A stretch of 64,000 nt of DNA from G963667675 sp964291545 (GTDB lineage: Bacteria; Chloroflexota; Dehalococcoidia; Lucifugimonadales; UBA3495): positions 62,001-126,000 of the forward strand of contig OZ219859.1 of assembly GCA_964291545.2 (NCBI GenBank), read 5' to 3'. The notes beneath the pieces are model-generated. The model was not told the origin of the DNA, did not search any database, and was given only the letters and a program-made list of their open reading frames with translations. Every line of letters begins with the position of its first letter. Positions within the stretch are counted from its first letter, which is position 1. This document shows, one piece after another, positions 17,519 through 27,375 of this stretch. The position numbers and the translations under genes are program-made.

Positions 17519-18103
17519 ATGGCATCATCTCCCTTGGACGTGATGCGCATGGCGCTGTCGCACCGGGGTCCGGCCAAGGCGGTCTCAGATACGCTCACAC
17601 CGGCGGCGGTCTTGGTGTTGCTCTATCCCAAGGATGACGACTACTGCGTCCTGCTGAACAAGCGGTCCGAAAAAGTGGAGCACCACAAGGGAGAGATTTC
17701 CTTTCCGGGCGGAGGCCAGGAAACCCAGGATGCAGACCTGCTCCAGACGGCCCTCCGGGAAACGGAAGAGGAGATGGGCATCAGCCCGGCTGACGTTACC
17801 GTCCTGGGAGAGTTGGACGAAGTCGAAACCCGCAGCCGATTTCGGGTCAGGGCCTTTGTGGGCACGATAGCCGCCGGGTATCGCTTTAGTCCCAGTTCCG
17901 CCGAGATTGCGGAAGTCTTGGAGGCGCCCGTCGCAACCCTTCGCGATGCCGCCAACCGGCGAGTTGAAACCCGGTGGGATAAAGCCGACTCGATTACCGC
18001 CTATGCCTACGCTTACAATGAACACTTGATCTTCGGAGCCACGGCGCGGATCTTACGCCAGTTCCTGGACATCCTGGAGGATGGTGGTAAGAAGGAATGC
18101 TGA
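17519..18103 (+). CDS. Nudix hydrolase, CoA-pyrophosphatase type
   Basis: The Nudix box GGGQETQDADLLQTALRE followed by TEEEMGI fits G-x5-E-x7-RE-U-x-EE-x-GU. Upstream, LLNKRSEKVEHHKGEISFPGG carries the NudL/CoAse-type signature. The enzyme probably hydrolyses CoA or a related diphosphate. It sits between the CbbQ-type ATPase and its VWA partner, and 0.9 kb from coaE, so CoA is made and degraded from one gene cluster. The 194-residue length is normal. Confidence 0.85.
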   Translation: MASSPLDVMRMALSHRGPAKAVSDTLTPAAVLVLLYPKDDDYCVLLNKRSEKVEHHKGEISFPGGGQETQDADLLQTALRETEEEMGISPADVTVLGELDEVETRSRFRVRAFVGTIAAGYRFSPSSAEIAEVLEAPVATLRDAANRRVETRWDKADSITAYAYAYNEHLIFGATARILRQFLDILEDGGKKEC

Positions 18104-18104
18104 G

Positions 18105-21100
18105 TTGAGTGAGACTCCACTGTCCGACATAGAGAACGAACTGGCCAAGCTTCCGGCCGCGGTGCTGGATGCGTTCCAGGAAGCCATGCCCTCCCTGGAA
18201 GCTGCCTTCGGGGAAGAAGAGGTGGCCCTTTGGGCCAAGGAGGGCCTGGCAATCGGCGCTCAAACAGTGCGTTCCTGGGAGTCTGCGGTCGAGTACTACA
18301 AGGTCGGCCCCCAGGTTGCCAGGTTCCTGTCTTTTCCGTCGTTCATGCAGTGGGCCCGGTGCGGCACCTACCTGGCCCAGGACTCCCCAACGCTGGCGGT
18401 GTCCTTCTTCAAGGCCAGCGCCTCTATCGTGCCCAACCTGCGGCCGCAATACATTCCCCGCTGGGCGGGGCTGGGCCGCAGCCTGTACAAGGGCACGTGG
18501 AAGTCCAGCACTTTGGCGGCAAGGTTCTTCGAGGTGAGTCCGGACCTGGTCCGGAGCCTGCCGTTCTGGGACGTAGAAGTATTTACGGCCTTGATTGAGT
18601 CCCTGTCCTACAAGTCATACGACGCGGCCGGGGAGTGCCTGCTGTTGGGGCGGGACGTGCTGCCCGCCATGGGTAGGGAACGCGAGCCCTTCCTGTCCAT
18701 GTGCCGGTCGTTGACCGATGCCGGCTGGCGGGACGTCAAGGCCTGCCTGGAGCAGTTGCCGAGGGCATTGCAGCAGGTGGAAGAGGGTCAGACGGGGCGC
18801 TTCCTCAAGCTGGGGGAACGGCTGGCCAAGGAAGGCATGAGGGATACCTCCCGGTTCATGTCCGACGGTTCGCAGGCCCTCAGCGCCGCGCCGCAAGGGT
18901 CTCAAGGACACATCATTGACCTGTGCGAAAGCCTGCTGACCATTTCGCCCGAGGCGGTCCCCTCTTTCATCAAAAGCCTGGGCGACGTCCTGAACCGGAT
19001 TACCATCAACCAGCTGGACGCCTGGTTCCAGCACGGCGCCGGGCTGTTGAGGGACAACCCGGAAAGCGGAATTGCCTTCTTCAAGGTGGAGTCCAGCACC
19101 TCGGAGTCAATGCTGGAGACCCTATCCTCCAGCCTGGAGCTCAAACGAATCAAAGGCGTTATACGGCTGTACTGCCGGGCCCTGTCCGGCGCCCCGGTGG
19201 AGATCCTGGATACCAACGAGTTGGTGCGGAAAAACATCGGGTGGGTGGACGAAGACATGGCCTCCACCGACGGCACCAAGGTATTCCTGCCGACGGTTGT
19301 GGACCAGTACACCAGCAAGCAGGACAACTTCGATTGGTTCAAGGTGGTTTCCACCCACCAGGTAGCCCACCTGGAGTTCGGCAGTTTTGAATATAACTTT
19401 GAACGGCCGGCCACGCAGTTCATAGACCGGCGCTTCGACCTGGAAAAAGAGGCGGCGGAACGCCGCGCGATTCAAGAGCAAGAGCTGGCGGCCGAGCGGG
19501 CCCGTTTGGAAGCGGAGTCGGAGCCGCAGCCGGAACCGGCGCCCTTGCCGGACGGTGAAATCATGGCGGGAGTGACGGGCTCAGATGAGGAGCCTTCGCC
19601 TGGTCCCGCGGCCGATGGCCTGGAAGGCCCCGGCCCGGGCCGCACCTTCACCGACATCGGGCGGTTTTTCCACCTGTTCGACAATCGCCGGCTGGCGTTC
19701 GACATTTTCACCGTGCTGGAGGACTGCCGGCTGGACTTCCGGCTTGGGGTCGAATATCCCGGCATAGTCCGGGCTGCCGGCAGGGTGAGGCGGGAATCGC
19801 TGGCCAATCGCCCCAAAATCCAGGACCTGGGGCTCCAGGAGGCATTGGTGGAGTTGCTTATCCACATGAGCCTGGAGCAGTTCCACGATCTACCGGTGCC
19901 CAAGGAGTTCGAGGAAGAGGCCGTGGTGTTGGCGCAGATCTTGCATCAGTTGCGAACGGCCCTGGCGACGGTGGAAGACACCGGTGAAGCCACCCTCCGG
20001 GCCTACGAGATTATTTCCCGCATTCAGAACGAGACCCAGCCGGAGGAGGAGTGGGAGGAGCAGGACCTGGAGGAGCCCGGAGAATTCTCTGAGGAAGAGT
20101 GGGAGTCGCTGGTCGGCAAGCTCGAAGGCAATATGGATGCCCAGGGTGAACCGGGGGAGGGAGAACCCTACGATTCCCCCGAGCCGGTGGACTTCAGGGG
20201 CGACTTCAAGCCTGAAATGGTGCAACTGCTGGCCAAGCTTCAAACGGACCAGGACCAGCAACGGCAGGGGGAGCCCATCTCCCAGGAGATGCTGGAACAG
20301 TTGCTGCAAGACAGCGCCGAGTTGGAGTTGGATGCGGAGCAGGGCGACTTGACCGCTGACATGGCCACCTATGCCCAGAACATCATGAAAGAGGCCGGCG
20401 CTCCGCCGCCCGGCATGAAGCCGGGGCAGGGCCATGGACCCTTGGCGGACAACGAGGACCCGGGCGGCGAGCTCGAGTCCAGGGAGCCCAAGGCCTTTGT
20501 CTACGACGAGTGGGACTTCAGGGCAGCCGACTACCGGCCCCGGTGGTGCATAGTAAAAGAGAGGAACGTAGACGAAGGAGACCCGGCTTTCTACAACGAG
20601 TCCCTGAGGAACTACCTCACCCTGTCCAGCCACATCAAGCGCCAGTTCGAACTGATCATGCCGGAGAGCTTCAAGAAGATTTACCGGCTGGTGGACGGAG
20701 AGGACATCGACCTGAACGCCGCCCTGGAGGCCTGGGCCGACTTGAGGATGAACGTCCCGCCGGACGAGAAGATCTATTGGCACCGCAACCGGGCCCGCCG
20801 GGACGTTGCCGTAGTATTCCTGCTGGACATGAGCGCATCGACCGCGGAGGCCATAGACGAAGGCCGCCCGACGGCGTCCGACCGGGATGCCCCCGATGAC
20901 CCAGTCGAATACATGGTATGGCTGCGGCGGCGGCGGGAAGGGCTGGTGCAGCGCAACTACAAGCGGATTATCGACCTGGAAAAAGAGAGCACTTCCCTAT
21001 TGATTCAAGCTCTGGAGGCCATCGGCGACACCTACGGCATCTACGGCTTCTCCGGCTACGGCAGGGAAAACGTAGAGTTCTACGTGATCAAAGACATCAA

Positions 21101-21488
21101 CGAGGGCTTTGGCGACAAGATCAAGCGGCGCATCGACAAAATCACTCCGTTACACGCGACCCGCATGGGAGCGGCCATCCGGCACGCCGCCAGCAAATTG
21201 GAAGGCCAAGAGGCGGCCACTAAGATACTCTTCCTGATCAGCGACGGACGCCCCCAAGACCGGGGTTACAGCCGGGAGGGTGTGGAAAAAGAGTATGCGG
21301 TCCACGACACCCACATGGCGTTGTTAGAAGCCAAGAGAAAGCAGATTACGCCCTTCTGCCTGACCGTGGACAAGGCCGGACACGACTACCTGAAGAGCAT
21401 GTGCGGCGACATGGGGTACGAGGTGTTGGACGACATCTGGGCCCTGCCCGAACGCCTGCCCATGCTGTACAAGAAGCTAACAGTCTAA
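18105..21488 (+). CDS. Giant VWA-domain protein, CbbO/NorD-like partner of the AAA ATPase
   Basis: About 1127 residues. The first ~400 are helical and repetitive (HEAT-like in appearance). The middle is acidic and low-complexity (residues ~445-520 and ~640-760). The C-terminal ~230 residues form a von Willebrand A domain whose MIDAS begins DMSAS (Asp908, Ser910, Ser912) and continues with YGIYGFSGYGR and FLISDGRPQD. Together with the upstream CbbQ-type ATPase it forms a likely metal-dependent remodelling machine. The start is uncertain: TTG 18105 has GAAGGA 8 nt upstream; ATG 18081 would overlap the Nudix gene by 23 bp. At this size it is longer than CbbO or NorD I know. Confidence 0.87.
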   Translation: MSETPLSDIENELAKLPAAVLDAFQEAMPSLEAAFGEEEVALWAKEGLAIGAQTVRSWESAVEYYKVGPQVARFLSFPSFMQWARCGTYLAQDSPTLAVSFFKASASIVPNLRPQYIPRWAGLGRSLYKGTWKSSTLAARFFEVSPDLVRSLPFWDVEVFTALIESLSYKSYDAAGECLLLGRDVLPAMGREREPFLSMCRSLTDAGWRDVKACLEQLPRALQQVEEGQTGRFLKLGERLAKEGMRDTSRFMSDGSQALSAAPQGSQGHIIDLCESLLTISPEAVPSFIKSLGDVLNRITINQLDAWFQHGAGLLRDNPESGIAFFKVESSTSESMLETLSSSLELKRIKGVIRLYCRALSGAPVEILDTNELVRKNIGWVDEDMASTDGTKVFLPTVVDQYTSKQDNFDWFKVVSTHQVAHLEFGSFEYNFERPATQFIDRRFDLEKEAAERRAIQEQELAAERARLEAESEPQPEPAPLPDGEIMAGVTGSDEEPSPGPAADGLEGPGPGRTFTDIGRFFHLFDNRRLAFDIFTVLEDCRLDFRLGVEYPGIVRAAGRVRRESLANRPKIQDLGLQEALVELLIHMSLEQFHDLPVPKEFEEEAVVLAQILHQLRTALATVEDTGEATLRAYEIISRIQNETQPEEEWEEQDLEEPGEFSEEEWESLVGKLEGNMDAQGEPGEGEPYDSPEPVDFRGDFKPEMVQLLAKLQTDQDQQRQGEPISQEMLEQLLQDSAELELDAEQGDLTADMATYAQNIMKEAGAPPPGMKPGQGHGPLADNEDPGGELESREPKAFVYDEWDFRAADYRPRWCIVKERNVDEGDPAFYNESLRNYLTLSSHIKRQFELIMPESFKKIYRLVDGEDIDLNAALEAWADLRMNVPPDEKIYWHRNRARRDVAVVFLLDMSASTAEAIDEGRPTASDRDAPDDPVEYMVWLRRRREGLVQRNYKRIIDLEKESTSLLIQALEAIGDTYGIYGFSGYGRENVEFYVIKDINEGFGDKIKRRIDKITPLHATRMGAAIRHAASKLEGQEAATKILFLISDGRPQDRGYSREGVEKEYAVHDTHMALLEAKRKQITPFCLTVDKAGHDYLKSMCGDMGYEVLDDIWALPERLPMLYKKLTV

Positions 21489-21499
21489 TAGCCGCCCCG

Positions 21500-22729
21500 C
21501 TAGCCCGAGGCGATCATCTTGCGCAGCTCTATCAACGCCTGGTTAGACAGCCGGCGCTTTATGACGATGCGCCGGGGCGGCAGCCTGAGCTCCATTTCCG
21601 TTAATCGCCCGTCGCCGGCAATCGCCAGGTAGCCCAGGCCCACGGGCTTGCCTTCAAGCTCCCCTGGCCCGGCCACGCCGGTGACGCCGATGCCAAAGTC
21701 CGCGCCCAGGCGCTCCCGGACGGCGTGAGCCATGGCGGTGGCGGTCTGCTGGCTGACCGCGCCATGCTCCTCGATGACCTGGGCTGGAACGCCGTTGGCG
21801 ACTGTTAACTGGCTGGTGTAGGCCACCACGCCGCCCTTGTAGTAGTCACGGCAGCCGGGAGTCTGGGTGATGGCGTTGGCCAGGAAGCCCCCGGTGCATG
21901 ATTCCATGGTCGCCAGTGTCAGCCCCGCCTGCCTCAAAACAGGCCCAATGGCTTGTTCAGGGGTCTCGTCGTCGTAGCCCCAGACGTACTGGGCCAGCCG
22001 GGACATGATGGCCTCTTCCACCGGCTGGGCCAATGCCACGGCGGCCTCGGCGTCCCGCCCCCTGGCGATAATCCTCAGGTGGATGCCGTCGGGCTTGGAA
22101 TAAATGCCGAGTTCGGGGTTCTCGCGGCCGAAGTATTCGGCCATCACCTCGTCTATCGCGCCTTCGGATAGGCCCATGGTCTTTATGTTCCGGGTGATGG
22201 TGACCTCGTCGGTTACCAACCGGCGGAGGCAGGGCTCAACCTCCTCCTGCCAGATGGCCTGCATCTCCCCCGGCGGGCCGGGGAGTGAAATGATTATCTT
22301 GCCGTCCCGCTCGGCCCACCAGCCGGGCGCGGTGCCCTGCCGGTTGCGGATGAACCGCGCCGACGGTATCAGAAGGGCCTGCTTGATGTTGGTGGAGGGC
22401 ATCACCGACCCCCGGCTCCGGAAAAATTCCTCCAGCGCCTTCACCACGTCTTCCTGGACCACGGGAGTCTCGCCCAGGGCCCCGGCCACGGCTTCCCGGG
22501 TCAAGTCGTCCCTGGTCGGGCCCAGGCCGCCGGTGGTTATGAGCATGTCCGAACGCTGCAGCCCACGGGATATGGCCTCCGTGATCTTTCCCTGGTCGTC
22601 TCCGACTATGGTCACCCACTGGAGTTGCACCCCCAGGGCAGGCAGCCTGGCGGCTATCCAGGATGAATTGGTGTCGGTCAACTCGCCCATTAGCAGCTCG
22701 CTGCCAATGGAAAAGATTTCGGCTTTCAA
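21500..22729 (-). CDS. cinA: CinA family protein (NMN deamidase / MoCF-like domain)
   Basis: The N-terminal molybdopterin-binding-like domain opens with AEIFSIGSELLMGELTDTNS and has TTGGLGPTRDDLTREAVA and SLPGPPGEM. The C-terminal domain (about 250-409) has ESCTGGFLANAIT and VGLGYLAIAG, the amidase part that hydrolyses nicotinamide mononucleotide in pyridine nucleotide salvage. Length of 409 matches two-domain CinA. It converges with the VWA gene (11-nt gap) and follows the DUF4340 gene by 68 nt. Confidence 0.93.
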   Translation of the reverse strand: MKAEIFSIGSELLMGELTDTNSSWIAARLPALGVQLQWVTIVGDDQGKITEAISRGLQRSDMLITTGGLGPTRDDLTREAVAGALGETPVVQEDVVKALEEFFRSRGSVMPSTNIKQALLIPSARFIRNRQGTAPGWWAERDGKIIISLPGPPGEMQAIWQEEVEPCLRRLVTDEVTITRNIKTMGLSEGAIDEVMAEYFGRENPELGIYSKPDGIHLRIIARGRDAEAAVALAQPVEEAIMSRLAQYVWGYDDETPEQAIGPVLRQAGLTLATMESCTGGFLANAITQTPGCRDYYKGGVVAYTSQLTVANGVPAQVIEEHGAVSQQTATAMAHAVRERLGADFGIGVTGVAGPGELEGKPVGLGYLAIAGDGRLTEMELRLPPRRIVIKRRLSNQALIELRKMIASG

Positions 22730-22797
22730 GACGCCCTCTCTTTACCTTCGGTCCGCCGGCGCTCAACGCTGGAGGACGGCCTTACCGGAGACGGCAT

Positions 22798-23772
22798 TTA
22801 TCCCGCGTCTTCAGAGTCCGGGCCTACCCCTGGGGGATAAGGCGGCTCGGTGGCAAGGGCAGAGATGCGGTCGGTGATTTGCGTCCCGACCAGGAATAAC
22901 CTGGGGTCGTCCGATAATCGGGCGTACCGGTATCGGCCGTCGTCGGTCAGGCTTCCCAATTGGAACTGGGTAATCCCTGTCCCTAGAATGCGAAGTTCCA
23001 CGCTGGTATGGGGATCATCCAGGCCGTACATGGCAGGGTCGTCCACGGTCTCCGCCGCCAGGTCGGCCCGTGGGCCGCTGATGAACTCCGGCGTGTCTGC
23101 CCATTCGTCCGGGAAGACCTGTGGCGACTGCCCTATGGGGTCTGCCAGGATAAACCATTGGCCCGTGTCCCGGTCTTTGAAATAGGCGTTGGTCTGGCCG
23201 TCTGATGTGACTTCTATGAATTCCAGGTTTTCGGTGTCCACCTGAAAAAGTTGGAAGTATGGGGGATTGGTCACCAGGCCGTTTACAACCTCGGTCATGG
23301 ACAAGGGCACGGTGAATAACTCCGGATTCCCCACCAGTCTGGCGTAGTGGCGCTGGTTATCCGGCGTGGGGTCGCCCAGGTGAAACTCGACGACGTTGCC
23401 GCTGCGGTCGCTAACGGTAACCTCAGTCACCGGCGATTCCAGCCCGAATTGCTCCGGACTGGATATCGTGTCGGCCAGCACCGGTACTTGGGGCCCGCTT
23501 AGCAGCAGCAGAATACCGGACCACTTGGGAGGAAAAACCAGGATTTCCTGTTCTCCTTGTATGGCCCAGTCGCGGCTGCCGGGCTTCTGCTGGTAGGTGA
23601 CGGTTTCACCCTCGTAGCTTATCGAGACGCGGACGATGTCATCCGAGTCTATGTTGTACAGCCAGGGGTCGGTCTCACGGGGCGGGTCGGACCTGGTGAG
23701 TTGGATGATCAGGTAGGTGCCGCCAAACACCAACAGCACCAACACCAGCAGGATCGACAGTCTAACGTTCAT
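22798..23772 (-). CDS. Membrane-anchored DUF4340 protein of an ABC export system
   Basis: A single N-terminal membrane segment (residues 5-25, ILLVLVLLVFGGTYLIIQ) anchors a ~295-residue outer part. Repeated segments such as EQFGLESPVTEVTV and AMYGLDDPHTSVELRI, each followed by LG....D..RYAR, are characteristic of DUF4340. Members sit next to gliding-type ABC transporters in many bacteria. Here the gene follows the Gldg-like gene by 9 nt on the same strand. Function is not known. Confidence 0.85.
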   Translation of the reverse strand: MNVRLSILLVLVLLVFGGTYLIIQLTRSDPPRETDPWLYNIDSDDIVRVSISYEGETVTYQQKPGSRDWAIQGEQEILVFPPKWSGILLLLSGPQVPVLADTISSPEQFGLESPVTEVTVSDRSGNVVEFHLGDPTPDNQRHYARLVGNPELFTVPLSMTEVVNGLVTNPPYFQLFQVDTENLEFIEVTSDGQTNAYFKDRDTGQWFILADPIGQSPQVFPDEWADTPEFISGPRADLAAETVDDPAMYGLDDPHTSVELRILGTGITQFQLGSLTDDGRYRYARLSDDPRLFLVGTQITDRISALATEPPYPPGVGPDSEDAG

Positions 23773-23781
23773 AGGGTCCCC

Positions 23782-25710
23782 TTACCGGCGCACCCACCAC
23801 ACGTAGGCGGCCATCAGGCCCAGGAACCCTGGGATCAGCAGAATGGAGGACCAACGGACGAACCTGCGCTCGTCCCGGTCCAGGTTGAACTCCCTGAACA
23901 CGAAGTGCTTGGGACGAATGGAGACCAGGGAATAGTCTCCCAGCAGGTAGTTGGCCGAGTTGAGGAAGAAGTCGGCGCCGCTGCCCACGCCCACGTGGAA
24001 GTTACTAACGAAGTCGGAGTCGCCGAAGACGACCATGCTGGCGAACCGGTTGCTTACCGGCTCGGCGGCGGAATCGGGAGAGTCCACCGGCCCCACGTAC
24101 GCGATGGGTTGGAAGGAGCCTGTTGGGTCCGGCGTCTCGCCGCCCGTGCGGGGTTCCGTCCTGGCTAAGTCGTCTATCAAATAGCTGTTGCCGGAGGTTA
24201 CTGCCAGCGGTATCAATGCCCGCTCGGCGCTGTTGGGAACAATGTTCGTAACCGGCGCCGCGCCGGTCAAGCGGGTGTCGGAAAGGTAGGCGCCCTGGGG
24301 CGCAGCTATCCGGTACAGCGGTTCGTAGGCTTCCAGGAGTCGCGCATCCGGCGATATCGAAAGCCGCAGGGTGTGGGGCAAGCCGGGGATAGATGTTGCC
24401 TCGTCCCGGATGTAGCCCTGGCCGATGACCAACCCCCAGGAAAACATGAACTCCAGGAACGACTGGGGAGTGTCGGGCTCCGCCAGGAAAATAAGGCGGC
24501 CGGCCTCGCGGCGGTCGACTTCCTGCCCGTTCTCGTCCAACTTGAGGCCGGTAAGGTACCGGTTCAGCTCGGCGGCGTGGGCCTCGGGCAGCTCGCCTGT
24601 GGGGCCTGCGATGACCAGGAGGGCGGCGCCGGGCAGGCAGGTCTCGTCGCCGTCGGGGCAGGCCTCTGCCGGGGCATCCGGCACGGAGACGTTCTCGTCC
24701 GACGGGTCCCACCACAAGGTGCGCACGTCGTAGTTGTCTCCCTGCAGGCCCACACTTATGGCGGCGTAGCCGTCGTCTCCGGTGTCGCGTATCGAACGTT
24801 CGCCGTGGCCGCCCAGGAAGTAAATCGCCTTCTGCTCTTGACCGGTCACCACCAGGATGCTGCTGTAGAGGTCCTGCTCAAGTTCGCTGTATCCCGGCGA
24901 CGACGGATAGATGACGTCGGTGACTCCCGACTCCAGGTTCTCCACCACTATGGTTTCCTCGACAAAGGGCGAAGCGGCGTTGCCGAAGTAGTCCCGCACC
25001 AGCTCCGGCTCCAGGTTGTGGTCTACGAAGCGGTATTCGAACCTGCCGGACTGCGTCGCCTCGAACTCTCGGAAAGTCGCCTGCACGTTGGCCCGCCGCT
25101 CCAGGCGCTCTCGAGTTGCCTCGTCCGGGTTGGCGTCGGAATCATCTGCGTAAAACGCAGTGGCCTGTATCGACTGCTCCAAGTCCTGAAGCAACTGCTG
25201 GGTGCTGCCGTGAAGGCTGAACTGGTTGGTAGCGGTTACGTCGGTCCTGCTGTTGCTCTGGAAAGCGACGACGTTGATTACCACCACGATGGCGGTGAAT
25301 GCGGCGATCATAATGGCGGTGTTGACGCCGTAGCGGCCGGTGCGGCTGAAGAAGGCTGCCATCACCGAACTCAGGGCTATGAGGGCGATCATGAGAATCA
25401 GCCCGCCGCCGATGGCGATGTTGGCAATGCCGTACCAGAACATGGAGCCTACGAAGGCAACGACGACAATGCCGGATACCAACCCGACAACACCGGCGAA
25501 TACGATGGGAGCGCCGAAGGAACCGATGGCGTCCAGCGACGGTTCCAGGAAACTGAACAAGGTCCGGGACAGGGCCGCGGTTTCCTCTCCGTCCCCCGCG
25601 GCTGAGCGCCGCTGTCGAGAAGCGCCGGCAGGGGCCCCTGCGCCGCGGCCGGTGTCTCGCCGCCGGCGGCCGCGGCCGCCCTGGCCGCTACGGTTAGAAG
25701 GGCTGGTCAC
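23782..25710 (-). CDS. Gldg-family membrane protein, ABC transporter auxiliary
   Basis: After a basic, Gly/Arg-rich N-terminus (to ~50) come several membrane helices (about 70-170), a long outer domain with the Gldg pattern (FVDHNLEPELVRDYFG, ILVVTGQEQKAIYFLGGHGER) and a final helix near the C-terminus (RWSSILLIPGFLGLMAAYVWWVRR). The family is the auxiliary component of gliding-type ABC systems. I chose GTG 25710, 1 nt after the permease stop, rather than ATG 25746, which would overlap it by 35 nt. Confidence 0.85.
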   Translation of the reverse strand: MTSPSNRSGQGGRGRRRRDTGRGAGAPAGASRQRRSAAGDGEETAALSRTLFSFLEPSLDAIGSFGAPIVFAGVVGLVSGIVVVAFVGSMFWYGIANIAIGGGLILMIALIALSSVMAAFFSRTGRYGVNTAIMIAAFTAIVVVINVVAFQSNSRTDVTATNQFSLHGSTQQLLQDLEQSIQATAFYADDSDANPDEATRERLERRANVQATFREFEATQSGRFEYRFVDHNLEPELVRDYFGNAASPFVEETIVVENLESGVTDVIYPSSPGYSELEQDLYSSILVVTGQEQKAIYFLGGHGERSIRDTGDDGYAAISVGLQGDNYDVRTLWWDPSDENVSVPDAPAEACPDGDETCLPGAALLVIAGPTGELPEAHAAELNRYLTGLKLDENGQEVDRREAGRLIFLAEPDTPQSFLEFMFSWGLVIGQGYIRDEATSIPGLPHTLRLSISPDARLLEAYEPLYRIAAPQGAYLSDTRLTGAAPVTNIVPNSAERALIPLAVTSGNSYLIDDLARTEPRTGGETPDPTGSFQPIAYVGPVDSPDSAAEPVSNRFASMVVFGDSDFVSNFHVGVGSGADFFLNSANYLLGDYSLVSIRPKHFVFREFNLDRDERRFVRWSSILLIPGFLGLMAAYVWWVRR

Positions 25711-25711
25711 C

Positions 25712-26425
25712 TTACCGCCACCTTCGGGACTCCAGTACCCGGACACTCATGAAGATGAAGAAAACAATGACGCTGAGGTAATAGACGATGTGCTTGGTGT
25801 CGATCACTCCCCGTTCGAAGTCGTCGAAGTGGCTCCGGATGCTCAACTCGCCGATGACCGTGGCGATGCCGCCGCCGAGGTTTTGCGAAGCCAAGTCGGC
25901 GAAGAACAGCAACAGCAGGATGCCCATGGCCACCACTGCCGCCACTATTTGGTTGCTGGTTAAAGTCGAGCAGAACATCCCGATGGACAGGGCGGCGCCT
26001 CCGTATAAGAGCAGCCCCAGGTAGCCCGCATAAATGGGCCCCGGGTCCGGCGTGGCGTATACGAACAAGAGAACGGTGTAGTAGAGGGTCATCGCCACCG
26101 TTGCCGCCATGAAGGCAAAGCTGGCCAGGTACTTGCCGGCCACTACCTCCCAGTCCCTGACCGGCGAGGTGAGCAGCAGTTCAATAGTCCCCAGTTTCTG
26201 TTCCTCGGCCAGCAGGCGCATGGTCAGCACCGGCGCCAGGAAAATCATAATTATCGTCGCGCCGTCGAAGAATCCGCTGAGGGTCGCTTCGGGAAACGCG
26301 TCGTTGAGCCGGCGGGTGAAGAAGAAGCCGGTAATGGCCAGGAACATCATGCCCACGATGTATGCCGTGGGGCTGCTGAAATAGACCAATATTTCTTTCC
26401 AGGCCACTGCCTGGACGGTGCGCAT
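25712..26425 (-). CDS. ABC-2 type permease
   Basis: About 237 residues with six predicted membrane segments (for example YIVGMMFLAITGFFF, GATIIMIFLAPVLTMRLLAEE, AFMAATVAMTLYYTVLLFVYA, IVAAVVAMGILLLLFFA). The conserved MRLLAEEQKLGTIELLLTSPV stretch after the second helix is the GldF/NosY-like signature. It works with the ATPase encoded 2 nt upstream. ATG 26425 has AGGAGG upstream, so longer in-frame readings are rejected. Confidence 0.9.
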   Translation of the reverse strand: MRTVQAVAWKEILVYFSSPTAYIVGMMFLAITGFFFTRRLNDAFPEATLSGFFDGATIIMIFLAPVLTMRLLAEEQKLGTIELLLTSPVRDWEVVAGKYLASFAFMAATVAMTLYYTVLLFVYATPDPGPIYAGYLGLLLYGGAALSIGMFCSTLTSNQIVAAVVAMGILLLLFFADLASQNLGGGIATVIGELSIRSHFDDFERGVIDTKHIVYYLSVIVFFIFMSVRVLESRRWR

Positions 26426-26427
26426 GG

Positions 26428-27375
26428 CTAGAGGTCCTCCTGGGTGGTGAGCCGCAGGAAGATTTCTTCTAATGTCATTCCGGCGGACTGCATCCCAAGC
26501 AGGCTCCAACCGTTGCTGACGACGACCCGGGACACGGTGTCCCGCAGGTCCTGGTCGGTCTGGGCCCGGACCGAATAGACGTGCCGCTGGCCGGCAACCC
26601 GGTGATCGACGCTCTCCACCCCCGGTATCCCCCGCAGCGCCGCCAGCACCTGGTCAGTAGGCCCGGCTATTTCCACCTCCAGGCGTTCGGCGCTCTGGAG
26701 CCCGGCGGCCAGGTTTTGCGGAGTGTCCTCGGCGACGATTTTCCCTTCGTGAATTATCAACACCCTGTCGCAGATCATGCTCACTTCAGGCAGGATATGG
26801 CTGCTGAGCACCACCGTTTGTGACTTGCCCAACTCTTCTATCAGCCGCCGCGTTTCCACTACCTGGATGGGGTCAATGCCGATGGTCGGTTCGTCTAGCA
26901 CCAGCACCTCCGGCTCGTGCACGATGGCCTGGGCGATGCCCACCCGCTGGCGGAAACCCTTTGACAGTTTTCCTATGAAAGTCTTGTGGTACTCCCCCAA
27001 CCGGCATACGTCCACCACGTCGTCAACCCGCCGATTGATGTGCCTAGAAGGCATCCCGCGGAGGGTGGCCATGTATTTGAGGTAGCTGGTCACCGTCATA
27101 TCGGTATACAGAGGCACCGTTTCTGGCAGATAGCCGATGCGGCGCCGCGTCTCCAAAGACTTCTCCACCACGTCGTAGCCGTCTATGGTCACCGTTCCCC
27201 GGGTTGGCGGCATGTACCCGGTGATGATCCTCATGGCGGTGGTCTTTCCCGCGCCGTTGGGGCCTAGAAAGCCCAGAATCTCGCCGCGTTTGACCCCGAA
27301 GTTGACGTCCTCGATGGCGCAGTATGGCCCATAGTAATGGGTCAACCCGGTAGCCTGGATCATCGTTTCGTTCAA
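26428..27375 (-). CDS. ABC transporter ATP-binding protein, gliding-type
   Basis: Complete nucleotide-binding domain: Walker A GPNGAGKTT (near 40), Q-loop LPETVPLY, signature SKGFRQRVGIAQ, Walker B VLVLDEPTIGIDP, and switch His in SSHILPE. A C-terminal extension of ~80 residues resembles the regulatory part of GldA-like ATPases. First gene of the four-gene operon ATPase, permease, Gldg, DUF4340. Confidence 0.93.
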   Translation of the reverse strand: MNETMIQATGLTHYYGPYCAIEDVNFGVKRGEILGFLGPNGAGKTTAMRIITGYMPPTRGTVTIDGYDVVEKSLETRRRIGYLPETVPLYTDMTVTSYLKYMATLRGMPSRHINRRVDDVVDVCRLGEYHKTFIGKLSKGFRQRVGIAQAIVHEPEVLVLDEPTIGIDPIQVVETRRLIEELGKSQTVVLSSHILPEVSMICDRVLIIHEGKIVAEDTPQNLAAGLQSAERLEVEIAGPTDQVLAALRGIPGVESVDHRVAGQRHVYSVRAQTDQDLRDTVSRVVVSNGWSLLGMQSAGMTLEEIFLRLTTQEDL

